Made by a program: the position numbers and the translations under genes | Notes under the pieces: model-generated | What the model was told of the DNA's origin: nothing | Database searches by the model: none | The model's input: the letters and a program-made list of their open reading frames with translations, nothing else | Source of the DNA: Fragilariopsis cylindrus CCMP1102 | Lineage: Eukaryota > Bacillariophyta > Bacillariophyceae > Bacillariales > Bacillariaceae | Length of the DNA: 64,000 bases | Reading direction: 5' to 3' | Assembly (NCBI GenBank): GCA_900095095.1 | Contig: FMBT01000308.1 | Coordinates: forward strand, 310,001-374,000 | Shown here: positions 1-9,367 of the stretch, one piece after another | Numbering within the stretch: the first letter of the stretch is position 1 | Layout of the letters: each line of letters begins with the position of its first letter

Positions 1-299
1 GTTAATTTATGCATTATTTTCCATCATTATGATCTATGCTTATGACCTATGTTTTTTTGAACTTCTGAGTTCTACAGTAGCGAACATTATACGAGACATG
101 AGTGTTGTCTCTATTATTTATATCATTTCGATTTGTTTCTTGTTTCTCCCCGAGTTAAAAGTCAACGAATATAATACCGTAGGATAAGAGCCGGTACGGA
201 TATCGAATCGTTTTTAAGAGCCTACATTGAGTAGTCTGCTTTATTCGTATTGAATACTGTACGTAACATTCGTTCGTTCCCACGAATAAGCTGAAACAT

Positions 300-1916
300 T
301 TACGGATCACCTCCCATGGCACTATCCCAAATACTGTCTCTTCCTGCGCTACGGATTCTACCGTCGGATGCATCAACTGTTACACTCCCTCTTAACCTGT
401 TGTTACTAGTGTTGTAAATCCTGTTGTTACTAGTCTTGTAAATTGACTGTCGAAGAGGAACCGAGGCTCCTGAATTTCGGTATACATTGTCGACACAGAA
501 ATCTACACTCGTATTATCAGTTCCTACGCATCCTGGGACATTCACCACTCTTCCCTGCTGCTTGTAGAAGCAAAATAGACCATCTGCGCAGTCAGAATCT
601 CTATCGCAATCGCCCTCGCACACTCCAAGTGGGCCATTCGGAGGATCTTCTGGATGTGTATATAATCTCACTTCTTCGTTAACTACTTCATCTACAACTA
701 CTTCGTCGACAACTACTTCGTCGATAACTACTTCATCGATAACTGCTGTTTTCAAACCAGGGCAACTATCAGGCTTACTGGATGAAAACTCGCAAATCTG
801 TTCTTGAATCCAATCATAGGAAGCACTGACACGATGGTATACTCCAGGTTTGTTAGCCCGGGCACATCCAGTCCCATATGATACTACTCCAACTTGAGTT
901 ATGTTACCACCACTATCTTTTTGAAGAAGTGGACCACCACTGTCACCAAAGCCTGTAATGAAGAAAAAAGGAGAAAAATGAGAATGAGCAAAGACGCCTC
1001 TCATTCATGTCGTATGTTGTACTGTCATATCGAAACCGAACTGCATATTATTGGACCTAGATAGTAGCACTTACAAGCATCTTCTCCTCCACCGCTGACC
1101 CCTGCACAAATCATACTATCTTGAATCCACCCCGGATACATAGGCGATCTACTACACGTATCTGAATCGATGACTCTGACGTTGACTTCCTGAAGAACAT
1201 CAGGAAAATCTCCATCTTCTTCTGCCAATCTACCTAAACCGAGTGGGAAAACAGTAGAAAGCGCTGCAGGTTTCGACGAATCATTGTTTAATGTCACTTT
1301 CGGTAATGATGATGGTGCTGGTTCGTCTAGTTTGAGAAGCATTACGTCGTAATCCCAGGAATCAACATTGTAATCAGGGTGTATTATTCTTTGTTCTATG
1401 GTACGTGAGACAGAATTGACGGGATCAGGTTCATTAGCTTGATGTTTCGTATATGCACCAACAACAACCCGGTTCGTTGTGAGAGGATTGCACTGTACAA
1501 AATAAAAATTAGCAAAGGCGAGAGATAGTAGAAACAATATTTATATCAGTGACAATGTAAAAATCATATAAGTTTGAACGCTAATCAATTACCGGTAATT
1601 GATTATTAAGTAGTAGTCGATCGTCTCGTTTTAGAAAACTTACATGTGCAGCGGTGAGTAAAATGTCATCATGAATTAACGTTGCTCCACAACTTGAACC
1701 CCAAGCAGCGAAGAATTGATATTCTGCTGGATCTGCATCGTTGCCTCCTACGATTCGTAGATTCGGCTGCTTATTGGCTGTTACCAAGGATGTGTTAAGT
1801 CTACAGCATGTTATCAGAAATAGCAATAATGTTATCGTTGTAGGGGTCGAGGCAAATATTCTAGGAAGAAAGTAACGTGATGTCGTCGTTGTTTTCGTCG
1901 TCGTCGTCATTGTCAT
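300..1916 (-). CDS. Secreted trypsin-like serine protease with C-terminal cysteine-rich domain
   Basis: S1-family endopeptidase. Three exons join in frame through GT-AG introns: 1916-1644, 1492-1075 and 952-300, giving 447 aa. A hydrophobic segment at residues 28-40 looks like a signal peptide. The activation site RIVGG has its Arg at residue 54. The catalytic triad is complete: His91 in LTAAHC (the codon is the last of exon 1), Asp in DYDVMLLKL and Ser in GDSGGP. The residue six before the Ser is Asp (EDACFGDSGG), the trypsin pocket residue, so cleavage after Arg or Lys is inferred. After the protease fold (ending near PGVYHRVSA) comes an extension of about 130 residues: tandem DEVV-type repeats, then a cysteine-rich stretch beginning [11 protein letters not shown]. 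As far as I recall this Cys-rich pattern occurs in other diatom proteins; its function is not known to me. Family assignment is firm; the physiological target is unknown. Confidence 0.9.
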
Positions 1917-2882
1917 TGTCGTGAAAATATTAGATGTTATCGTTCAAGTAAACTGATGTAGATATATATCTGATGTTATCGTTCAAGTAAATCGAGTGCA
2001 ATCGGATATGTGGTATAAAAAGTCAGAATAAAGATCATTTACAATTATTATGTGAACAGCAAATCGGTGTGAACCAAAAGAAGATTCCATCCCATGAGAA
2101 TGATATACATAAGTACTGTACATGTCATGTGTTTTTCGTGACAACATTGTAGAAGATCAGGAACAGTCGTTTGAAAAGGTGACAGTCGCATTTCCAAAGT
2201 GTAAACAGGAATCGGAAAGACGTTCGCAAGATTTACTAGGTTGAGAAATCTCATCCAACGCATCAGTCCTGTAAGTGATTGTAGAATCTGGGCTGTTCTT
2301 GCGGTTTTCTTTTCGGGTACATTGTATTCGAGTCTGTTATAATAGTAATGATGGAGTCACAGTTTGTTGAATGGGATTAGATCCTCTCCGCGACTTGGCT
2401 TATCGAAATTTTGTAATTCTCAACGCCGCATTTCGAAGTCGTGAATACAGAAAAGGGTATGTATGATATGTATAGAACATATAACCTTAAGTTAGTACTT
2501 GTACTAGCATTTCTTTGGCCACGTCATCCCCCGTTCGTGTCAGAATAATAGTGGAATGCTATTTTCATTTACGTGAACTTTGCGCGCACGATGCGCTTAC
2601 TCTGTTCTACAGGTAGGATCTTGTTTGACACATCTTATCGCCGCCATTCGCTCTAATCGAGCCAATAATAAGGATGCTACACAAAAGTGCGTTTCTCTCA
2701 ACGATCCGCTCGAAGATGTATCTGGAGAACGAAGAACACGACCAAAAGAACAACATCAGAATAGAAAAGGAAAAAGAAAAGTGGTGCAATGTATGATAAG
2801 AAGATACTGTAACTGATAATAGATAGAATCACAACTTACGTACAGTAACGAAACAGCACCGGCGCCAAAATAAAGAACCGCT

Positions 2883-2921
<39 letters not shown>

Positions 2922-3019
2922 CAAGAGCAAGAGTAAATAATATTACGAACAACTACTTGCAGTAGTAACCAACGAAAGAAGAAGAAGAAGTACAGGAAGA
3001 AGTTAATAATTAGTTAATC
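1917..3019. other. Intergenic, between divergent protease and Popeye-like genes
   Basis: No convincing gene. It holds an exact 20-bp direct repeat (1933-1952 and 1972-1991) just upstream of the protease and a (GT)n tract at 2885-2912 running into (GA)n, about 100 bp upstream of the next gene. Small ORFs at 2580-2816 (+) and 2607-2789 (-) overlap each other and resemble no protein I know. Confidence 0.6.
2885..2919. repeat. (GT)n-(GA)n microsatellite
   Basis: About 14 GT units followed directly by GA units, in the presumed 5' region of the gene starting at 3020. Confidence 0.95.
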
Positions 3020-4315
3020 ATGTTACGACCAGTGATTCGACGAAGCTGTCAATATGCATATGCTCGATGCATAACACCATCATCATCGTCGCTATTCCAA
3101 AAGCAACAACAACAACAACAACAACAACTATTTCCTTCTTTATTACTAGCAATACGGCCTTCTACTACATGTACGTCAGCAGGTCCAGCAGAAGCAGCAT
3201 CAACTATCCCACCGAAGATTACTACCAAAACTACTGCTACTGCATCAGAAATATTACGAAGAACACTAATGCCATCAGTATTTGCTTCACAAGAATCAGT
3301 TAAAAAATTACTACCTATTATAGGAAATGGTGCATATATGGCATTAGCATCTGGGTTTTTAATGACAGATATGATATCTTTACGACTTATGTTGGTGAGT
3401 GGTTATACTGGACTTGTTGCATTCCATGCACTACACAAGAAACCATTACAAATACCATTACGTTGGTCAGCATTATTTGTTGTTGTTAATGGAGGTGCTG
3501 CACTATTATTATTTATGGATGAATGGATCGGTTTTTTGTTAAGTGAAGAAGAATTGGCGTTGTATGATGAACATTTTAAAGATGATGGATTAACAAAAGG
3601 TCAATTTTATTATCTAATGAAAATGTCCAAAAAAGAACATATTAAGGATGGCAGTGTACTAACACAAGAGGGTCGTGTATCACCTAATTTATACTTTATT
3701 CATAAAGGAAAAGCAAAAGTTTTTCATCATAGTGCATTTGCTGCATACATCGGTGAAGGTGGATTTGTGAATGATGTAGCCTTTCAACAACAGCAACAAC
3801 AACCTGCTGATGCTTACGAAAGTAGTAGTACTGATGATAACAACGAACAACAAGACGATAATAGTAATAATAATAATAATAATAGTGATAGTAATAGAAC
3901 CGTTGGTCGTATATCTTCAACACCACCAGGCGTTGGAGCATACGGAACTGTTATAACGCATGGAGATTGTACAGTATTGGTATGGAATCAATCAGAACTG
4001 AAACAATATTTAGAGAACAAACTAGATATGGATCGGAATATGAAATATACACTTAGTCGTCATTTAGTTAAATCATTATTAGAACAAAGACAGGCAAGAC
4101 GACATAAGGGTACAAGTGCAAGTAGTAGTACAATGCAACAAGGGCGTCAACAGGACAATGATTTACAAGTTGAATTCAAACGTATCAATACACAAAGAAC
4201 TGGCAAAGAGAGAGGATTTCATGATCATAATGATGAAAATATTGTTGATAAGCAACGACTAAGACAAAGACGACGAATAACAAATATAGGCCTAATTCTA
4301 GGACTTGATGAATGA
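3020..4315 (+). CDS. Popeye (POPDC)-like membrane protein with cyclic-nucleotide-binding fold
   Basis: 431 aa, single exon. The N-terminus is basic and S/Q-rich with no acidic residues for about 50 residues, which looks like a mitochondrial presequence. Three hydrophobic segments follow between about residues 95 and 180, then a domain beginning EEELALYDEHF and LTKGQFYYL. This has the layout of Popeye proteins: three membrane spans followed by a cyclic-nucleotide-binding-type beta roll (KDGSVLTQEG, then LYFIHKGKAKV). Popeye domains bind cAMP in animals; binding here is only inferred. The roll is interrupted near residues 255-295 by a Q/N/D-rich insertion, and a basic low-complexity tail follows. 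Alternative: a generic CRP-like domain on a membrane anchor. The ATG at 3020 is the first in this frame. Confidence 0.65.
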   Translation: MLRPVIRRSCQYAYARCITPSSSSLFQKQQQQQQQQLFPSLLLAIRPSTTCTSAGPAEAASTIPPKITTKTTATASEILRRTLMPSVFASQESVKKLLPIIGNGAYMALASGFLMTDMISLRLMLVSGYTGLVAFHALHKKPLQIPLRWSALFVVVNGGAALLLFMDEWIGFLLSEEELALYDEHFKDDGLTKGQFYYLMKMSKKEHIKDGSVLTQEGRVSPNLYFIHKGKAKVFHHSAFAAYIGEGGFVNDVAFQQQQQQPADAYESSSTDDNNEQQDDNSNNNNNNSDSNRTVGRISSTPPGVGAYGTVITHGDCTVLVWNQSELKQYLENKLDMDRNMKYTLSRHLVKSLLEQRQARRHKGTSASSSTMQQGRQQDNDLQVEFKRINTQRTGKERGFHDHNDENIVDKQRLRQRRRITNIGLILGLDE

Positions 4316-4973
4316 TACAAGTAGAAGAAGAATGTACGACATCTATTTTTCGTCGGTCGTTCGTTCGTTGTAACAGTTACGTTATATATAGATGTTAAAT
4401 ACTATGTAATATATAATATATATATATAAATTACATAAGACCTCTTTGATTGATTTGTGACTAATATACTGTAGTTCAAGTAGTAGAACTCAATTTGTAG
4501 TAATCTAGTATAATTTTGAAACCGTTAGCTATGATAGAAAATTTGGACGTCACTAATGTTCTTATCACACAAGATAGTCAGTCAGAGACAAACTATGACA
4601 TGATACTACCTTACATTGTACATTAAAGTACTGGCGGGTCGACCGTTGTCTCACTAGCCTTTATAAGGCGGTAAATCATCATAACGAGCATACGTTTTGT
4701 TGAATCCCGTCGGAGAATTATACTGTACGTTCGCCGGACATACGGAACGACGTGACTAGATTTTTAATTTTATTCCTCGTCATTGTTATGTGTAAACTTT
4801 ACACGCTAAATACAGGACGACTAGCCACCTCGACACAAAATCTCGAATTTCCATCACAAAAACTCGAAACAAGCAACTCCTCCTCCTCACAACCCCTTCC
4901 CATTGCAACTCACCTGCAGTCATTATACAACCATTCTAATATATTATATACATCAAATTGAACAATAACAATT
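4316..4973. other. Intergenic, likely 3' UTR and promoter
   Basis: AT-rich; no gene seen. The open frame at 4752-4961 begins with GTG, has no ATG of its own and ends just before the next gene, so I treat it as leader sequence. Confidence 0.55.
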
Positions 4974-5909
4974 ATGTCAGGTTTGTTCTCAAACGATTAC
5001 TTTGTCGTCCAAAAGTCGGGCTTGTCTCAATTTCAGGCAATGTCCGCTTATTTGGGTGGTAGTTGCTTCCAAACCATTATGGACAATCCGGTCACATCGT
5101 ACCGTCAACTTGTTCAACAGTACGCCAAGGGTTTAGATGGTAAGGCCGTCGATCCTAAGATTGCTACTCAGGAAGCCAAGGGTGTATTCCGAGCAAATCC
5201 TGTCGGTGCTAGTCTGAGTGGTGTTGGTCCTCGTCTTATTGGTGTTGGATTTAAACGAATTCCAAAATTTGGTGTATTATTGGGTATTTCTTTCCTAATG
5301 GGAACAGGTGAAAATCCTGGAATGGTAGCCGCAACCGGTGCATCGATCCTATCGGCACCATTCATCAATCCTATCCGTATGATTGAAAAGCAACAGCGTG
5401 CATACTTCAAACAAACGGGAACGACTAAACCAATTATGGAAATTTTAAGAGAGTCTGCCGCAAAACAATTCAGACCACTTTTTCGTGGAACGATTCCATT
5501 GATGGGACATTCCTTTGCTAGTGCCATACTTGGTCTAGTTGGACAACCCAAACTACAAAAGTACATCCAAACAGAAATTGGTGAAAATCTCGGTTTGGGA
5601 CGAACGGTAACCGGATTAATCGCATCTGCTGTTGTTTCTCCTATTTATGTTGTTGTCACTAATCCTTTATCAAGATTGGAGGTTATCATGCAAACAAGTC
5701 AGATTTCTGGAAAATCGATTTCCGTCACGGAAGCCGTTAGGGAAGTCGCTCGTGATAGTGCTGAATACGGAATGCGTGGTATCTTCCGTGGACAGGGAAT
5801 CGGAATTGTCAAAGCCGTCATTTCTCTATCTCTCTTCCACGAAGGACGTCACTTTTTACAAGACGCATTCAAAAATTACAACGTCGAAAATGGATACGTT
5901 GCAGAATAA
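4974..5909 (+). CDS. Divergent mitochondrial-carrier-family protein
   Basis: 311 aa, single exon. It appears to have the three-fold carrier pattern with about six hydrophobic segments. Signature-like sites are degenerate: DNPVTSYRQ, INPIRMIEKQ and TNPLSRLEV stand where PX[DE]XX[KR] is expected, and the G-rich follow-ups are LFRGTIPLMGH and IFRGQGIGIVKA. The loss of the canonical charges suggests a highly derived SLC25 member whose substrate cannot be read from sequence. SLC25 proteins normally sit in the mitochondrial inner membrane; a few occur in plastids or peroxisomes. No presequence is evident, as is usual for carriers. The start ATG fits a short leader (ACAATTATG). Confidence 0.65.
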   Translation: MSGLFSNDYFVVQKSGLSQFQAMSAYLGGSCFQTIMDNPVTSYRQLVQQYAKGLDGKAVDPKIATQEAKGVFRANPVGASLSGVGPRLIGVGFKRIPKFGVLLGISFLMGTGENPGMVAATGASILSAPFINPIRMIEKQQRAYFKQTGTTKPIMEILRESAAKQFRPLFRGTIPLMGHSFASAILGLVGQPKLQKYIQTEIGENLGLGRTVTGLIASAVVSPIYVVVTNPLSRLEVIMQTSQISGKSISVTEAVREVARDSAEYGMRGIFRGQGIGIVKAVISLSLFHEGRHFLQDAFKNYNVENGYVAE

Positions 5910-6462
5910 TATAATATAATATAATATAGCATACACATAACATAACATAAATAACATAACATAAAAAGAGAAATTAACTTTGACGCATCAGACACAAACA
6001 CACAGATGGGTACCTCCTCCCTTCTGACGGATTTTCGATATAGGTACTATTACTCCAACGATTACTACAAATAAGTCACTGCTTTCTGCATCCATACCTA
6101 CACACACAACGCATAATATCTGCGAAAGAATAAACTATAAAAACTGAATTGAATCATCTCAATTTTTTTTTCAAAACATATATCATATTCCATCTAGAAT
6201 AAATACCATGTAGGCAATATCATTCTATACTTAGGGAAAAAATCACTTCATAACAAAGGAAACTCAACTTCAATACCAATACCTGTTATGTTATACTCAA
6301 ATAAAAACTTGATTAATCTATCACTAACATCGCGTTTCCTATTAAACCACTATTTACTGGTCATACTATTATATGTATACACGGAACAAGTAAAATTCAC
6401 GTATTCATTATAAAGTACAATATTGGAGTTAATTTTATATTCCTAAAAAGGTTTTTTTTAAT
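5910..6462. other. Intergenic between convergent genes
   Basis: 3' regions of the carrier gene (+) and the kinase gene (-). It starts with AATAT-type and then ATAAC-type short repeats (about 5909-5965). No gene seen. Confidence 0.6.
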
Positions 6463-8640
6463 CTATTTCAAGTCGCCCTTTGATGGATGAGAGGCAGTAC
6501 GGATAACAGATGCGGCTGAGATTGTTGCTTTGCGGGAGTGGTCAATCGTATTTGATACAATTGTATCAAGTTCGGTTTTAACTTTTGTCGAAAAATCTTT
6601 GAAAACCATAGTTAGATCCTTTAATCGAGGTCTCTTATCCTTGATAAGTCGCATTGTTGATGTAAGATCTCTATCAGACAAATATTGGTCCGTCAAACTA
6701 GTAATCCATTTAGACTTAAGCGCTGCAGATGCTGTCAATCGTTTGTCGACATTGGTATTCATCAAACCCTTAATGAGGGCCTTTGCCTCCCTAGAAACAT
6801 GCGACCAATCGTCGGAGTCAAATTTCCAGTCTCCCAATTTGATACGTTCGAACATCTTTTCTTGATTTTCTTCCATGAATGGAGTATACCCACAGAGCAT
6901 AACATACAAAACAACGCCCACAGACCACATATCACAAGATTGATCATAGGGCTGGTTCTTGAGTATTTCTGGTGCAACATAACTTGGCGTACCACATCGA
7001 GACGTCAAAGATTTAGGTATGTGTACTATTTTGGCAAAACCAAAATCACCAACTTTGATAGCGCAGTTGCTTTCTTTCGACTCCAGCAAAAGATTTTGAG
7101 GTTTGATATCCCTATGAACCACCCCACTCTTGTGCATATATTCAACTGATCCTAGTAAGATTTTGGCGAGGTCACGTGCATCCTTTTCTGTATAGTTATT
7201 CAAATCAATAATTCGATCGAAAACGTCACCTCCATCCATTAGTTCCATCACAATATAATGGAAATCATCTTCTTCGTAATAATCAACAACGCCGACTAGG
7301 TTATCATGATTCAATTGGTTCATAATAGCAACTTCATGTAGAACTTGTTCGTCTGTTTCATCATCTCTTTTGATGATCTTGACGGCATACTTTTTATCGT
7401 AAAGTTTGGAATAGCATTCGTTAACAACACCTGCAGATCCACGATGGATTTTTTCCTTAACTTCATAAAGGTCTGCAAATTTTTTCTTTTTCGAGAGTGA
7501 CATGTTGAGCCTATGAGGTGTGGGAGGTGTAACAGTCACGTTATCCCCACCAACTCCCGCCGGGGGTGTCGGTACTTCCTGTACTTCTTCGACTTTATCT
7601 GTTTGATGCATAAGGTCAGAAATCTTTTCTACATTAAATGCATTACCAACATAGCCGGCAACTTGTTCTACAGTAGATTTAAGGGTACGTTTGGTGTTGT
7701 ATTTTTTCATTTCAGATATACTACTGGATAAGTCTCGAACTGATAGATTCTCGTCTGGTTCTTGAAACCACGGTGATAATAATGATTCATTTGCATCAAG
7801 ACGGTCATTGGGATCAACCGTTAAGAGATTGGTAATAACTTGCTTAGCATGTAAACTAACTTTCTCCCAATACATTTCATGGAAGGTAAAATTTGATCCA
7901 CGAATTTTTCGAAACAAACCTCTATGAGTTTCATCCTGAAAGGGAGGATAACCACCAATCAGCATAAATAGTAGACAACCCACACTCCACATATCAGCTT
8001 GTGTGTTGTACCGTTTACCGACTAAAATTTCAGGAGCAACGAACGCAGGTGTTCCACATCGAGTCTTTAATCCTTCATCTGGGACGTACTTTGCAAAACC
8101 AAAATCAGCAAGGAGAATAGATGCATCGTCATGTGAGTTTCTCAGTAGAAGATTTTCTGGTTTCATATCTCTATGACATATCTTCCTCTTATGCATCTCC
8201 TTCATAGTTTCCATGAGGATTACTCCTAATTCACGTGCATCCATTTCCGAATAGGACACCCGTTTCGCTAAACGATCAAATACATCTCCCCCCTTTGCGT
8301 ATAATTGTACAATGTAAAAAAAATCTGGTATAATATAAACATCGACTAATGGGACGACATTTTTCACGTCAACGAGATCCTTCATTATTGAGATTTCTCT
8401 GAAGGTTGCCGTATCATCTTTTTCTTTGAGTTTGGACCGATCAATGACCTTGACAGCAAACTCTGAGTGTGTTTTCTTATGACGTGTTGTATAGACGACA
8501 CCATAACTTCCCGATCGTAGTTTCTTATCAAGTTTGTAGTCACTTTCGAATACATGCTCAGTTTTGCCGATTTCCGTTTCAAGAGTTGCCCCCGGACTAT
8601 CAGAAGATGGAAATTTAGATTCTTTCGATGTGAATTTCAT
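6463..8640 (-). CDS. Double-domain CaMK-type serine/threonine kinase
   Basis: 725 aa, single exon, with two complete protein kinase domains. Domain 1 spans about residues 35-292: Lys64 in AVKVI, HRD at 156-158, DFG at 179-181, VAPE at 201-204. Domain 2 spans about residues 391-645: Lys421 in AVKII, HRD at 509-511, DFG at 532-534, VAPE. Both have HRDxKPxN and a CGTP(A/S)(F/Y)VAPE activation end, the calmodulin-dependent kinase group pattern, and both look catalytically competent. In both, the first Gly of the nucleotide loop is replaced (LRSGSYG, Arg42; IHRGSAG, His399). No EF-hands and no clear calmodulin-binding helix were seen. The linker (about 300-385) is P/T-rich. The layout is RSK/MSK-like, but neither domain looks AGC-type; internal duplication is inferred. 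It shares a divergent promoter region with the gene at 9368. Confidence 0.85.
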   Translation of the reverse strand: MKFTSKESKFPSSDSPGATLETEIGKTEHVFESDYKLDKKLRSGSYGVVYTTRHKKTHSEFAVKVIDRSKLKEKDDTATFREISIMKDLVDVKNVVPLVDVYIIPDFFYIVQLYAKGGDVFDRLAKRVSYSEMDARELGVILMETMKEMHKRKICHRDMKPENLLLRNSHDDASILLADFGFAKYVPDEGLKTRCGTPAFVAPEILVGKRYNTQADMWSVGCLLFMLIGGYPPFQDETHRGLFRKIRGSNFTFHEMYWEKVSLHAKQVITNLLTVDPNDRLDANESLLSPWFQEPDENLSVRDLSSSISEMKKYNTKRTLKSTVEQVAGYVGNAFNVEKISDLMHQTDKVEEVQEVPTPPAGVGGDNVTVTPPTPHRLNMSLSKKKKFADLYEVKEKIHRGSAGVVNECYSKLYDKKYAVKIIKRDDETDEQVLHEVAIMNQLNHDNLVGVVDYYEEDDFHYIVMELMDGGDVFDRIIDLNNYTEKDARDLAKILLGSVEYMHKSGVVHRDIKPQNLLLESKESNCAIKVGDFGFAKIVHIPKSLTSRCGTPSYVAPEILKNQPYDQSCDMWSVGVVLYVMLCGYTPFMEENQEKMFERIKLGDWKFDSDDWSHVSREAKALIKGLMNTNVDKRLTASAALKSKWITSLTDQYLSDRDLTSTMRLIKDKRPRLKDLTMVFKDFSTKVKTELDTIVSNTIDHSRKATISAASVIRTASHPSKGDLK

Positions 8641-9367
8641 GATGGTGTAAAAACAAGCTTGCGATAAGAGATAATGATAATCTCTACTATTGGTTAACTT
8701 CGAAACTTGCTGTTAAAAAGATTCGTTAGCACAACACAAAAGGCAAGAATGTTTAATGTTTGCATCAATAGATGCTGATTGCAATCCCCGTTCATGCCGT
8801 ACTAGTATGAAAATAAGCGTTCGAATGTCCAATGATACTAAATCCAAAACTCTATGTGTTCAAAGAACAAGCGAACAATCTTCTCTTTCAGAAAAAAATG
8901 ATACAATTTCCCGTAGGACCTCAGAAAAGTCCGGAAAAAATAATACAGACGTTTCAAGCCAATTCAAAGCAAAATCAACCGTTAGGGTTGGATTCGCGAT
9001 GAATTAATATGGGTTTTTAGTATTTTTTTGGTTTTTTTCTCTTTTAGTTTTAGCTTAACAAAAAGTGTTATATGATAATCTGACGACTGAAACGTCTGTA
9101 TTTATTTTTTCGAAACAACCACAAAATATTTCGTACGAACTTTTAGGCCTATTATTATTTGAAACAACAAGCAAAAACAACCGCGCCTCTTATTGACTGC
9201 CGAAAGGATCAAAGCGAGAACGCGAAACCTAAACACACAGTGCCGTATTGAGTATTGCGTTTAGCCGCGACAACCTCGAATCGAATCTACACTACATTGT
9301 ACCTGCAGCAGATTAGTATATTAATTGAAGATAAGCTCTGACTGTACGACGTAGCTGTAAATAAACG
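8641..9367. other. Divergent promoter region
   Basis: It separates the kinase (-) from the Q/N-rich gene (+). A Ser/Lys-rich open frame with an ATG (8756-9007, +, 83 codons) is present but resembles nothing I know and is probably chance. Confidence 0.5.

Noticed and set aside
2580-2816. 78-codon ORF on + overlapping a 60-codon ORF on -
   Set aside because: No family, no signal peptide, both strands open by chance in the same place.
4752-4961. Hydrophobic 69-codon frame before the carrier gene
   Set aside because: It opens with GTG, not ATG, and sits in the leader of the next gene.
8756-9007. 83-codon Ser/Lys-rich ORF with ATG
   Set aside because: No recognisable family and it lies in a divergent promoter; could be real but the evidence is only its length.
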